This document shows positions 1 through 11,412 of a stretch of 64,000 bases of DNA, one piece after another; positions within the stretch are counted from its first letter, which is position 1, and each line of letters begins with the position of its first letter. This stretch comes from Vespula vulgaris (lineage: Eukaryota > Arthropoda > Insecta > Hymenoptera > Vespidae). The notes below the pieces were generated by a model that searched no databases, was not told the origin of the DNA, and saw only the letters and a program-made list of their open reading frames with translations. The position numbers were made by a program, and so were the translations under genes. The stretch covers positions 15,483,558-15,547,557 of the forward strand of contig NC_066587.1 of assembly GCF_905475345.1 (NCBI RefSeq). The letters run 5' to 3'.

Positions 1-845
1 CCATTTTTAACACGAATTTTTCTTTTTTTTTCCCCTCTCTTTATCTTTCTTCTTTTTCTCGACCATATGTCGTCGGTATACATAATTCTAATATTTATTT
101 GTTAAAATTTATTCACCGACACGACATTTCGATAACTTCGTCGAGTCCGACTTGATATTCTCTTCTCCTTTGATTACGTGACATCAATCAATCATCTTTA
201 TAATTTCCTCGTGAATAGAATTTTAAAAGAATTGATAGCTTGAATTAACAAATAATTTCATAAATTCATTTGACTTGATAATGTCGAACGTACGACGGCC
301 ATTTGAAAAATTCCTGGCTTCTTTCTTCGCATTACGATGCGTTTCACTTTAAGAATGAAATTTATATATTAAAAAAAAAAAAAAAAAGAGAGAGAGAGAG
401 AAAGAGAGAGAAAAGAAAAGGAAGAAAAAGAACATAATGAAACAGAACGATGCGAAACAAAATTCACCGCGAATTCCTTTTGCAAAATGGCCCCAACAGA
501 AGAGCTCTTATCTCGAATGAATATACAACGAATACCAAAAAAAAAAGACAAATAAAAAAGAAATAAAATTTCTAAAAAGAAAAAGATATATCGATCAACG
601 AAAGAGTAACTTCCCTTCCTAACTTCCTATTCGAGTGCGATATTGCGAGGCAAGTAATGGGGAGATATCGGTGAGGGTGTTGCTTTTCTTCTCCCTCTTT
701 CGCGAGGCGATAGCGAAGCGAAAGCGTTGTAAAGTTGTGCCGTGGATCCTGCTGAACAGCCGCTCGTAAATATGCACGTCGCTTCATGAATATGCATTGT
801 TCTTCGCGTTGCATACTCGTGGCAATCCAGTACGTGGTCTGCACA
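1..845. other. Non-coding stretch with one unique island
   Basis: No gene is seen. A poly(A) run passes into a (GA)n-rich purine tract at about 371-413. From about 600 to 840 the sequence is free of simple repeats and GC-richer than its surroundings. It holds a POU-like word ATGAATATGCAT near 787. The minus-strand frame at 572-844 shows no domain and no splice context. Confidence 0.6.
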
Positions 846-856
846 ACTACTACTAT

Positions 857-924
<68 letters not shown>

Positions 925-973
925 TTACTACTACTACTACTACTACTACTATTACTATTACTATTCTATTCTA
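846..973. repeat. (TAC)n trinucleotide microsatellite, about 128 bp
   Basis: An almost unbroken TAC/ACT array with a few T-for-C changes. Read on the plus strand it gives poly-Thr or poly-Tyr, which explains two open frames here that I do not accept as genes. Confidence 0.98.
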
Positions 974-1049
974 CTACCTTAAGACTTTACTTCATCTACC
1001 GTCCCACGTTCCTAGTTTCGAATCAATCTTTGCTCGTTGTTCTTACAAC

Positions 1050-1094
<45 letters not shown>
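1050..1094. repeat. (TC)n microsatellite, 45 bp
   Basis: A perfect dinucleotide run. On the minus strand it is (GA)n, the core target of GAGA-type factors in insects; whether one binds here is unknown. Confidence 0.98.
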
Positions 1095-1097
<3 letters not shown>

Positions 1098-1408
1098 CAC
1101 TCTAACTCATTCACTTCAAAACGACACTTCGTATCGTGTCTGCGAAGAGGATGATGGAAATGTAACCCTCTTAGCGACACGCACTATGAAAGGAATAGAT
1201 ATATAGATACATTCTCAAACTTAAATTCCAATGTATTTTCTTCTAGATAAATAATATTAATTTTAATACGTCCTTCACGATCTTCTTTCCAAGATATTGG
1301 ATAGAATTTTAATAGATTTACGTATTTATCGATTATCTGGTAGCAACGAGAGAGACGAGACTAATGCAAACTTGATATACTCACTATTCATTATTGATTT
1401 AAGCTATT

Positions 1409-1451
<43 letters not shown>

Positions 1452-2430
1452 CGTGATGTATATTTATCATAATTACACGTTGTCATAACTGCATGTGTGT
1501 TATTGGATATTATTCCTAGAATTTAAGAGGTGTAAGGGACATTAAGAAACAATTACTCGTTCTATTATTCATATTCCACGCTCGTCCTTGGTATATAATT
1601 TATAGGATCAATCGATAAGGCCATGACTGTGTTTATACGAAAGCAGTTTGGTACGTATAAACATATACATACATATATATATATAATATATATATATATG
1701 TGTGTACATGTTAAAACGCAAATTATGTAAATCGAGTTTACGTGAAAGCCGTAATAGATTTCACATACTATCGACCCATTTATTTAGTTAACGCCATATA
1801 AATCATTCGCTATTTATTGGAGATTATTATCTCGTTGATAAGAACAATAATGACCTCGAGACAAGGAGATAGTTAAAACGAATGAAATAATATAAGAGAG
1901 AAAGTAGCGAAAAACGATTCTGATTACAAAAAAAAAGAAAAGAGAAAAGAGAAAGATCCACGTGATCGATTTCGTTGATCTGGATTCGAAAAAAACACAA
2001 AATTAAATTGCGAAGAGGATTTTATTCGTCGTCCCTCACGATCGTCCTTGCGCTATAATTCATACGATCGATCGGAGCGTAACGGTATTGAAAACGATCG
2101 AATTTACTAGCGATCGATCGGATATCAACCGCAGGAAGTGTAATCGATGACGGGCCGGCGATTCGCATCGTCGATCGCAATCTCCTCTCTGTGTATCACG
2201 GCTGTGTATCACGGTTATGTATCGTGCAAAGAAGAGAGAAAGAAAGAGAGAGAGTCAGTGAGTGAGCGAGTGAGTGAGTGAGCGAGAGTCCGATGTCCTT
2301 GAAAAGACGAAGAATATAGGTAGCTATCGAAGTCGAAGGTTCGATAACTTCGCTGACTCTTCTCGGACAGTGGCACTCTTTTTTTATATCTCTACCGATA
2401 CGTTCGGCAAACAATGAACCCTCTATCGCC
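1095..2430. other. A+T-rich non-coding stretch
   Basis: No gene is seen. Imperfect (TA)n arrays lie at 1411-1449 and about 1651-1706, and a (GAGT/GAGC)n run lies at about 2246-2288. Between 2010 and 2200 the sequence is CpG-rich with repeated CGATCG words but has no open frame worth noting. Confidence 0.6.
1411..1449. repeat. (TA)n microsatellite
   Basis: A 39-bp alternating A/T run with no interruption. Confidence 0.97.
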
Positions 2431-2461
2431 ATGGATACGTTCCTGAATAAACATGATTTGC

Positions 2462-2554
2462 TTGGCGCGCCAACAGGATTATGTATCCTGGCCGGTGTAG
2501 GTCGTTCGGACGAACGAAGGATGGATGTGGAGCGTCTTAATCCATATGCATGGA
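2462..2554. promoter_or_regulatory. Palindrome-rich island, candidate cis-regulatory element
   Basis: Three dyads lie within 93 bp: a perfect 12-bp palindrome TTGGCGCGCCAA at 2462-2473; CAGGAT/ATCCTG around a 5-nt spacer at 2474-2490, directly abutting it; and TCCAT/ATGGA around ATGC at 2541-2554, which includes the POU-like word ATATGCAT. A forkhead-like TAAACA lies just upstream near 2446. The dyads are seen directly; regulatory function is inference. Confidence 0.3.
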
Positions 2555-2904
2555 CTCCGTTTCAAGCGAGAATGCCGTAGCTGCTACTACTCGACCCTTC
2601 TTTCTTTCTTTTTTTCTTTTTTTATTCTTTTTCTCTCTTTTCGTCCTCCTTTTTTAATCTCTTTTGTTCTCGCTGGTTAACCGACATAAGGTACCTGCCA
2701 AAAGATCGCGACCAGTTTTGACGACTATGACGGCCGAATATGAAATATTGATAGAAAATAAGATTTACAATCTTTGTCTCTCTATAATAGCATGTATGTG
2801 TGTGTGTGTGTGAATTAATATCATTTTCGTACGTCTCAATAATTTTCAACTCCAATCCAATTACAAAGAAATTAATATTCATTAATTTAATCTTAGAACC
2901 AACT

Positions 2905-2906
<2 letters not shown>

Positions 2907-2941
<35 letters not shown>
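2907..2941. repeat. Homopolymer (T)35
   Basis: Thirty-five consecutive T residues. It could be the poly(A) tail of a minus-strand retrocopy, but I see no element body and no target-site duplication, so it is called only as a homopolymer. Confidence 0.97.
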
Positions 2942-2945
<4 letters not shown>

Positions 2946-3269
2946 AAAAATCGTTCGTAAACTTGATGATCGTGGTAACGCCAATCTTTTTTTTTATTCT
3001 TCCTTTTTTAATTAATTTACATCAATTTCAGATAATTTCACATAATATCATATAATTTCAAATAATGACACGAATTTTTAATAATATCTTCCTTTTGGTA
3101 TCATTTCCTACGATAATACAATGATAAGCCGAAGAAACGTGTTTGCTCTTATCTTTGTCGATCTTTTTGTCTCTGCAACACGTGTCCCTCTAATACACGG
3201 ATAAATATCTACCTACTTACACGTGACTTAACCGTGAAGAAAGATAGAATAAGAAAGAAGTGCACCGGT

Positions 3270-3271
<2 letters not shown>

Positions 3272-3311
<40 letters not shown>
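3272..3311. repeat. (CATA)n tetranucleotide microsatellite
   Basis: About ten units, followed by a degenerate TA/CA tract to roughly 3362. Confidence 0.96.
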
Positions 3312-3502
3312 CATATATACCCACCCACACACACACATACGTATATATAACATATATATGTGTGTATGTATGTACGTCTCCCTTATTGTTAGCTCGAGAA
3401 GCTCGTTTCATTTTTCACGAATGGTATTATTATCCGGTGAACGTAATTTTAAGAGGGCCACTATGCATATTTATGACGAGTGGAAAGAGAAAGACAGAAG
3501 CA

Positions 3503-3519
3503 GGGAGAGAAAGAGAGAA

Positions 3520-3550
<31 letters not shown>
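3503..3550. repeat. (GA)n purine tract
   Basis: GA and GAAA units on the plus strand. This creates Arg/Glu-rich frames on plus and Ser/Leu-rich frames on minus, which are artefacts. Confidence 0.96.
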
Positions 3551-3551
<1 letters not shown>

Positions 3552-4710
3552 CGAAGGCCGAAGTAGCGAAAGACAAACGGAACAGATTGGTTTCCGGCAC
3601 GACCCGTACTACTACTCGCTACCTCACAGGCGCAACGTGTGCGATGAGGTGGCAGCTGCGAGAGAACGGCACGAAGTGAGTGAGTGAGAAAGATATGTAG
3701 ATAGATAGATAGAGAAAGAGAGAGAGAGAATCTACGGGGTTTGTCACAGGAGGCAGGAAACGCTCGCACCCGTTAATAACCCAATTAAAATGGACAGGAA
3801 ACGTACCCCCGCACCGGTCGCCCCTGCCGATGCCACACCACCGACAACACCGATCTGCTACTGCTCCCTATACTGTCTCCTTCATCTATCCTACCTAATT
3901 ATAAAGGGTCCGAAACATACTAAATAGCTTGCATTATATTGTATCTATATCTATTGTTTGATATATAGCTAACGCGATCTTAATTTGTCATCGTTAACGA
4001 AGAAATCCTTGTTTGTATGATAGAGAATAATAATGAGTAATGTATGTATGTATGTATGTATATAGGTACTTGTTCTTTTTTTCAATTAAAACGATTTTAT
4101 ATTATTTTATACGAATCTACGAATCGTAATTATCATTGCTTTTAATTAAAGAAACCACGTCAATGTAGATAGAAAGATAAAACGTGTAACGTACATATTT
4201 ACACGTGATTGTATAATACAGGTATTATCTGTGTGCCATTTCTTTTTTTTTTTTTTTTTCTTTTTAGATATGTAAATCAATAAATTATAACGAAGACAAT
4301 ATGTACATTTTGCACGTGCATACAGTTTTATCGATTTTTTCTCTTCCCTTGCCTATATAAAAATTCTAATTCTTTCTAAACAAACCGATGTAACGTATAC
4401 ACATATATTCCGATTTTTATTCGTGAAATAGTACTAATAAAATTTTATTGTTTTTTTCAATGAAATATGTCAATCATCCATCCCAGTTTGTTATAATCTA
4501 TCGTTCGGTCAGTACGATTAGATTCCTTCTATCGGTGCTAGCACGTACGCAGCCAGCGGCATTATAACGCGAGACAGCTGGAACGACCAATTTCCTCTTT
4601 AGTAGCCACTATGTAATTATACTCGATTACCTTTTCCCGTGGCATAAACAATCACCGGTTCTCGACGTGCGCACGTTTCGCTCACTCACTTCCAAACACG
4701 ATTCCGTGAG

Positions 4711-4785
4711 ATCTTACCTGCAATAAACGAGAGAGAAAGAGAAAGAGAAAGAGAGAAAGAAAGAAAGAGAAAGAGGGAGAAAATG
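4711..4785 (-). promoter_or_regulatory. Candidate recursive-splicing (ratchet) site
   Basis: On the minus strand a long pyrimidine tract (complement of 4721-4785) ends in TTTATTGCAG and is immediately followed by GTAAGAT. The junction falls between 4718 and 4717. Insect ratchet points have this zero-length-exon arrangement, a strong 3' splice site fused to a strong 5' splice site, and occur in very long introns. The tract overlaps a GA/TC microsatellite, so a chance match is quite possible. Confidence 0.25.
4729..4782. repeat. (GA)/(GAAA) purine tract
   Basis: A mixed GA, GAAA and GAGGG run. Its complement supplies the pyrimidine tract of the splice-like motif at 4711-4720. Confidence 0.95.
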
Positions 4786-5154
4786 TTTTAAACGAAGGAT
4801 AAATGATCGAAAAATGTCAATAAAAATTGTTCAAACGTTTAATAATTTCAAGCTTACTATCACCGTCCTCGTACGCGTACCGTCAAATTTTTATAAATGT
4901 TCTATATACTCTTTAATAGTGTAACAGCGAGACTATAATTTTTAGTACTTACGTTCTCGTGCATCGACCAAAAGATAAAAAGAAAGAAAAATAAGAAACG
5001 GGGAAAAGCAATCGATCCAATCGTGGCTCACGATTCAGCTGGATCGCGGTAGAAAGGAAGGGCCCCGAAAAAACAAGGCGTAAAAGCATTAATTATGTAA
5101 CTTCCGGTCCGAAACTTGTTGTAGGGGGATAGGCATCTTGCGAATACGGACGGT
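4786..5154. other. A+T-rich non-coding stretch
   Basis: No gene, dyad or repeat of note. A short GC-richer patch at about 5025-5154 precedes the purine tract. Confidence 0.6.
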
Positions 5155-5423
5155 CGAAATAGAGGAGAATGGAGAAAGAAGAAAAAAAGAGAAGGAGAGA
5201 AAGAGAGAAATAAAGAAAGAAAGAAAAAGAGAGAGAGAGTGAGAGTTTGAGAATAAATGAGCACGCGTTGTACGTTGGGTAGAAGAAGATCGGCGTCGTC
5301 GATACGAACGAAATAAAAACATAATAATATTGGGAAAGAAATAATGCAAAACAGAGAGGCATTTAGATGCGTGTAACGAAGGGCCAAAAGGGTAAAGGCG
5401 ACGAACGAAGGGATGAAAAGAGA

Positions 5424-5460
<37 letters not shown>

Positions 5461-5496
5461 AGGGAGAAGGAGAAAGAGAAAGAGAAAGAGAAAGAG
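5155..5496. repeat. Purine-rich tract with (GA)n and (GAGAAA)n
   Basis: Two purine runs on the plus strand (about 5160-5250 and 5420-5496) flank a unique stretch. The second has a pure (GA)n core at about 5428-5457 followed by AGAAAG units. Minus-strand frames across it read as Ser/Leu/Phe runs. Confidence 0.93.
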
Positions 5497-5597
5497 CGTG
5501 AACCGGTCACCGGACACGGAGCGATCGCGTGAGATTAGGCTTCTTTCGAGTGTGACTCATGCCGCCACGGAAAGTAAATGAGTGCAAGTGCGCCTGC

Positions 5598-5953
5598 ACC
5601 TTTTTTTCTTTCCTACCCCAGCACCTCCTTCACCTCCTCTCACTCTTTCTCTCTCTATCACCTCCATCAGCTCTCTTCGATCACCCACTCACTCTCGTTC
5701 ACCCTTCGTACTGCGACACTCTTTCGTTTTCTTTTTTATTGCTTTTTTTCTTTTTCTTTTTTTCTTTTTTTCTTTTTTCTTCTTCTTCCTCTTTTTTTTC
5801 TTTTATTATTTATTTATTATTCTCTCCCTTTTAGCTGTACGTTTCCTCTCTTTTCTTCTTCCACCCCTTTTTTTTCTTTTCTTGTTTTTATTTCCTTTCT
5901 TTCTTTCTTTCTTTCTTTTTTCTGCTTTCTTTCTTTTTTTTTTTTTTTTAATT
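5598..5953. repeat. Long T/C-rich polypyrimidine tract
   Basis: About 350 bp of nearly pure pyrimidine on the plus strand (TTTC, TTC and TC units with T runs), opposite in sense to the purine tract just upstream. All three plus frames stay open because stop codons need purines. Such tracts can form triplex DNA; that is inference. Confidence 0.95.
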
Positions 5954-6399
5954 CTGTTTTACGAGACACCGTCGCCGTCGAGACTTCTTATCGGCCGACA
6001 CGAGCACGCAGATCGAATCGGAACACGACTGTCGCGAATTCGATCGCTTTCGTGATGTCAAACTCTCTCTCTCTCTCGTCTTTATCGTTGAAGGGGCGGC
6101 ACGTGACGCGATCGTAGAGTAAGATCTATTGTTAAATTTCGCTCGGTGTGATTGTAATTACGTACGTATAAGGGATAAGGATTAACGAGGGGAAAGTTGA
6201 AGGGTAGATATCCGATATTTTGCAATTTGTTTTCTTTCTTTGTTCGTTACAATATTCTATTAGACGGGAGACATTATTATCAAACGAAAGACATTTTAGG
6301 CAGCTATCGCTAGTAAAGTGTAAGAGAAAAACAAAGATAAAGAAAAAGAGAGAGAAAGAGAGAGAGAGAGAGGAAGCTAACTCGTTATTTTGGACTTGC

Positions 6400-6433
6400 T
6401 CGTTCGTTCGTTCGTTCGTTCGTTCGTTCGTTG
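6400..6433. repeat. (CGTT)n tetranucleotide microsatellite
   Basis: About eight CGTT units, a CpG-containing array of a type common in this window. Confidence 0.97.
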
Positions 6434-7088
6434 GAAGGACATTGTCTCAAGTCATTCCGGTGCAAATTAAGTGGTTTATTAGCGACCATCGAGCTGCGAC
6501 AAGAGAAGCAGTAAAACAAAAAGACAGAGAGAAACAGAGAGAAAGGAAAAGAAGGAGAATGGATAGAGAGGCTCATTAGTCGCAGACGGTCGACAGGACA
6601 AAGCCGGATCGGATCGTCTTCCGTCTTCTCTTTACGTCCATTCGCCGACTCTCAAACTCGCCATCTGTCGCTGACGAAAGTGGTTTCCTTTTTCTGATCT
6701 CGCGACAAAAATCTTCAGACGATCGAAAATACACGATGCGCCAGTTAAAACACGATACAACGTTATTATCATTTTGTATCTTTTTTTTTTCTTTCTTTGT
6801 ACAGAACGTCAATCTGTCGATTGTTTTTTTTTTGTTCTTTTTCTATTCTACTTTTTTGTTTTCCTTTTTTGTTTTTCCTTTTTCTTCTTCTTCTTCTTCT
6901 TCAATTCTATCGTCGTTGCTTAACTTCTTCTATTTTCTTTTTCTTTTAGTCTTTTACAGCAAGAATCTCGACGGTTTTTTTTCTTTTTCTATTTTTTATA
7001 CGACGAACATCATGGCCTTCCTGATCTAGCTTCGACAAAAATAACTTGGAATTTCTTGGACGTTCCATCACGTCCGTGCAATCTTTCT

Positions 7089-7148
7089 ATTTTATTTTAT
7101 TTTATTTCGTTTTGTTTTGTTTTGTTTTGTTCGATTTTATTTTATTTC
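7089..7148. repeat. (TTTTA)n/(TTTTG)n pentanucleotide array
   Basis: TTTTA units switch to TTTTG units and back, which suggests point change followed by slippage. Confidence 0.92.
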
Positions 7149-7150
7149 TT

Positions 7151-9620
7151 ATTCATTTTTTTAAATCTTTTTCTTTTTCGATTAACTTATTCTTTTCTTA
7201 TTTTTTCTTCTTTTAGTCACGACACTTCTGATTGTTCATTAGCGATAAACACGTCTCTCTTTTTCTCTCTATTATCCTAATAAAAATAATTTATTTTCGC
7301 AAATTATATTCACGCGGTCCTCTTTTTTAGTATTATACGATAATTAAAATGTAAATATGAATTTAAAAGAATCGTAGTCAAAATTCCGATATAACTCGAC
7401 GTTTAATTTTTTTATTTTTCTTCTTTTTTTTCTTTCTCTCTCTTTTTTTGTTATTCCTTATACGGATCAATCGACGTAATAGCATTTCTCATAATTTACA
7501 TAGATTGAGATTTACATTTATTTTCATAAATTACGAAGGACACGTATAATCGCAATGTGCGATCAAATTGCACGTGGCATAGCTTTATCAAAAAGAACCG
7601 TGCAAAATTTATTAGCCGACGCGTATAAGCGTCACTTGTCGTATTATCATTAACACCATGTAAATCTGTTTTCGTGCTACCACCGTAGTAACATCCATCG
7701 GCGGTTTAAGACGATCTTCACATTGAGTATATCTTACTTTTATTTGCCTACTTTAAAATCCACCAAAGAATATTAGACCTTCTTTAATTCCTTATCCTAC
7801 CCTTCGTGTTTTTCCTTGACATGAATTCGTTTTTCTCTCTCTTTTTTTTTTCCCCTTAAAAATAACTTCTTTGAGAAGCGATAATTCTTCCAAATACTCT
7901 TGCACGGATACGTCCATATTTCAAAATCAAAAATTCGAGAGATCTCAAGTGCAATTAAAAAATAATTCTATATTATAAATTCAGATTATAAATAATTCTT
8001 TTAATTATATTCCAATTAATTCCGCGCGAAGAACAATTTATTATATTACGATATTACAAAACCTAATAAAGATTTAATTACAATTCATTTCAGTTATATC
8101 GTTAATAATTTTGTAATTACTTGTACAAAGAGGACTAGAGAGATCGGAGGAACTATTTTTAATTGAAATTAAGATAATATAATAAGCTTGTTAGGTATTT
8201 TAGAAAATATCGGAGATCTTTTAATATTAATCCAGCTGCGAAGCTTCTAAATTGAAAGGCACAAGAGAGAAATGTTCCCTCGCTTGATCGACATGGCAAA
8301 AAAAAGCTCGTCAAGGAAGAGAAAGAGAGAAATAGAGAAAGAGAGAAGGAGAGAAGGAGAGAATGAGAAAAGGAGAGCGAGTAAAGTTCCAGACGGACGT
8401 GGCAGTCATCGACAGAAGTCGGTCGGTCTGCTTGCCAATTTATCAGCTCCTTCTCGTTCGACGCACGCGCGGCACTCGCGTGAGAAACGAACGACGAAGA
8501 AAGACAAGAGGAGAGCTAGAACGTTAGTCACTCGTCTCATAATTTATTCATTCCTATTTTTAGGCACGACGGATCTCTCTCGACGGCCCGTCGGTCGAGC
8601 ATGTTGCCGGAGAAGAGACGAGAAAGCTTGGCGAACAAGAAATTCGTGAAAATGTTCTCTCGGCGCCATGATTCTATCGTTGTACAAGGATAGAATTGGG
8701 GAAAGAAAAAAAAAAAGAAGAAGAAGAAAACAAACAGGGGAAAAAGAATTCTGACAAAAATAAATCGTTGAATGACAAGAGAAAAAAGGATATATCTCGT
8801 AGATAACGAAATTTTCTTCTGACAAACATTTAACGTTCCGTTAAATAATCAAACGAAATAAATACATCGTTCGATGGAAAAGAAAAACTAAATTAAAATA
8901 AAATAAAAAGCTTTCCAAAAATGTTTTAAATAACGAAAGTTACATCGATGTTTATTTTACGTAGATCGGGAAAGTACTGCTTTATAAACGATTCCTCGTA
9001 ACCGGGGAAAAAGTATTTCCTTGAAAAATAGGGGCCGCTGGAAAATCTCTTGGGATCGGTAGAGATGAAAACTTTACCCTCTCTGAAACAATTGTTTCTC
9101 CTTGGAGGGAAAAGACCGTAGAGCTCTGTTACCTCTCTTTAAACTTTCTCTGATACGCTCGATTGCACGTGAACGATGCTACTCGCCAGGGATATGTATA
9201 TACAATGTACTTGGATATTGAATGAAAATAGAAAAGCGAAAGAAACGCACGACGAAGGTCGATACGATACGAAATTGACCGTTTTACATCTTCGTAGATA
9301 TTTATATCGTAATTGTCATGTAATGAACGAACGGACAAACATTCTTCGTTACGTCAGGATTATTCCCTTTTAAAATGATCACGTAAAGAAATCGAAGTGA
9401 TTACAAAAATTATCTTAAAATTAAACATTCGCGAACGAACGAGAGAACGATATCGATTACCCGCGAAATTATAATTCAATAATATCAGCGACGACACGTC
9501 GAATAATGTCGACCATTGTATTTTTCAATGCTAGACAACAAAAAAGTGTGTAGAAACAATATTAATACATTTGAAACCGTGACGCGACTGGTTTTTGCAC
9601 TGACTAGTAGGTAGAAACAC
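7151..9620. other. A+T-rich non-coding stretch
   Basis: No gene is seen. Unique sequence at 7490-7760 holds two small hairpins. The plus frame at 8272-8649 is Arg/Lys/Glu-rich across a purine tract and then enters a GC-richer unique patch at 8390-8650. No domain is visible. The rest is A+T-rich with no structure I can support. Confidence 0.55.
7565..7633. other. Two adjacent small hairpins
   Basis: TTGCACG (7568-7574) pairs with CGTGCAA (7599-7605) over a 24-nt loop, and the outer AAA/TTT can add pairs past a 2-nt bulge. Directly downstream GACGC (7618-7622) pairs with GCGTC (7629-7633). These short dyads may be chance. Confidence 0.3.
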
Positions 9621-10696
9621 GCGAATTACAGGTCACGTCACATGCAGTCCGAATCAAAAGCGAAAACTGGGAAATTTGATTCGTCAAAAAATTGCGCTGA
9701 TAGAGGTTAATAGAAAAAAAAAAAAAGAAACAAACAAAAAAATGTAAAACAGAAAAAAAAGAAAAAAGGACAACGGGGAGAGGGGAAAAAAGGAAGAAAA
9801 GAAAAAACGGGAAAACATCAAACATCCTGCAAATTTCAATTACAACGTATTGAATTGAATTTAATTTGAATCTCTTTGATCTGACTGCTCTCGCACGTAC
9901 ACACTTTGCGTTCACTCTGAATATTGATCGATAGAAAAAAGATGAATATAGTTCGTAACAAAATTACCATTTAATTCCTTTGAGAATTTCACTTCTTTCT
10001 CTTTTCTCTTTCTTTCTCTCTTTTTTTTTTTTTTTTTACTTTCTTTACTTTTTCCTCATAGAAATTTCACCATGAAAGGAGTAATAAAAACTTAAAAAGA
10101 AAAGAAAAAAAAAAAAAACAAGCAGAACAGAAACAAGACGAAACGAAACGAAGACAAAATAAAAAGAGAAGAAATGAAAAGAAACGAAAAGATAAAGGAA
10201 AAAAAAAAAAAAAAAAGAAAAAATAAAACTTCCATAAGGGGATTCATGCGTGGTTGCACTTGGCGTATGCATACAACTATAGCTGATCGTGACACGAATA
10301 AGGGGTTGAATTGTCGTGACTAGTATGACGAGGAGTTGAAAAGGGGTACTAGCAGCACGACTCGTTCTCCCTTATCAGCCGTATCAATTGGTCGCACACA
10401 ACGAACCGACAAAGGTGAAATAAACTTTATCAACGACCGCGACGGCGCGACGGTCTGACGGTCGGTCGATCGAAGGCGTCAACGCGATCCGTCCTAAATT
10501 ACTTTCTGCGTCGGACGTTAACGTGCCGTGACCATGACATTAAAAGGCGACTGAAGTAATTCGACATTGAGCTTTATAAAATGAATCATTAATCATTAAT
10601 CTTGAAATTCGTTGTCCAAAGTTATTTCGCAACTTTTTTATAAAATAAAATCGCAGCCTAGTAAATCCTAACGATTGATGGTAAGAAGAAAAAAAA

Positions 10697-10728
<32 letters not shown>

Positions 10729-11330
10729 AGAAAAAAAAGTGAAACGTAATAAGAAAAAACAAACGTTTAAAAATCTTATCAATATCAAATCGCAACATCG
10801 ATTTGTTCTTTTGATTTTAAGCTCATCCGATCAAGATAAAAGAAACTTCAAATATCAATCTCCCTTTTTCATCCTTGCTAGGATACACCACAAATCCTGT
10901 TGTCGCAGGGCTAACGATCTTTTAACGACTATATTTTTCACAATTTTTTTCTCCTTTTTTTTTCTTTATATATATACATATATATAAATCCAAATATCGC
11001 TCGCCATCGATAGACACATAACTCCTCTATCGAAGGGATGAGAAGAGCGTTGTCGAGCGCTTGGCCGTTTCACGAATCGTCGAGTATATATCTATCTCTT
11101 TCTCTCTCTCTCTCTTTCTCCTCTTTCCTCTCGCTATCTATCTATCTCTATCTCTCTCGCTCTTTTTTAAACGAGAATCTAGATTACGTCGTTAAACTGT
11201 ATTCAAGCATGAACCGTCAGCGACGGTGAATGGGTGCTTTAAATGCGAATTTGCTGCTGCATTAACTCTGGAAAAAGTGCTCTTCTAATGTGGCATTAAC
11301 GTTAGTGAACGCGAGCGCGCGTGTGTTCGC
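9621..11330. other. Non-coding stretch with one GC-richer island
   Basis: No gene is seen. A-rich and T-rich homopolymer-like runs lie at 9710-9810, 10015-10040 and 10085-10226. A repeat-free, GC-richer island lies at about 10290-10540 with many CpG words. A (GAAA)n array lies at 10699-10728, and TC-rich sequence at 11090-11165. Confidence 0.6.
10699..10728. repeat. (GAAA)n tetranucleotide microsatellite
   Basis: About seven units flanked by A runs. Confidence 0.95.
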
Positions 11331-11337
11331 GCGCACG

Positions 11338-11362
11338 TTCGCTCGCTCGCTCGCTCGCTCGC

Positions 11363-11394
<32 letters not shown>

Positions 11395-11412
11395 AACAGG
11401 CAAGCAAGCAAC
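11338..11412. repeat. (GCTC)n-(GCAA)n compound microsatellite
   Basis: About five GCTC units pass into about eight GCAA units. The array is preceded at 11310-11338 by alternating GC-rich sequence (gcgcgcgtgtgttcgcgcgc), which could favour Z-DNA. Confidence 0.96.

Larger units (their letters stand above)
2556..4700. other. Non-coding stretch with mixed repeats
   Basis: No gene is seen. It holds poly(T), (CATA)n and (GA)n runs, a (TATG)n run at about 4038-4062 and several CACGTG E-box words near 3180 and 3225. GC-richer unique patches lie at 3560-3680, 3770-3870 and 4500-4700. The last contains TAAACA (forkhead-like) and a perfect 12-bp palindrome ACGTGCGCACGT at 4665-4676. Confidence 0.6.
5954..7150. 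other. Non-coding stretch rich in pyrimidines
   Basis: No gene is seen. GC-richer unique patches lie at 5960-6050 and 6560-6730. A (CGTT)n array lies at 6400-6433. T-rich tracts fill 6780-7010, and a mixed (TTTTA)/(TTTTG) pentanucleotide array lies at about 7089-7148. Confidence 0.6.

Noticed and set aside
786..1154. Plus frames of 122 and 61 codons across the TAC array
   Set aside because: Poly-Thr or poly-Tyr from a trinucleotide microsatellite; no flanking coding sequence.
2907..2941. Poly(A) tail of a minus-strand retrocopy
   Set aside because: No element body or target-site duplication is visible next to it.
5028..6117. Several long frames (up to 179 codons) on both strands
   Set aside because: They lie in purine or pyrimidine tracts, which lack stop codons; translations are Ser/Leu/Phe runs.
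8272..8649. 125-codon Arg/Lys/Glu-rich plus frame
   Set aside because: First half is a purine tract; second half has no domain or splice context.
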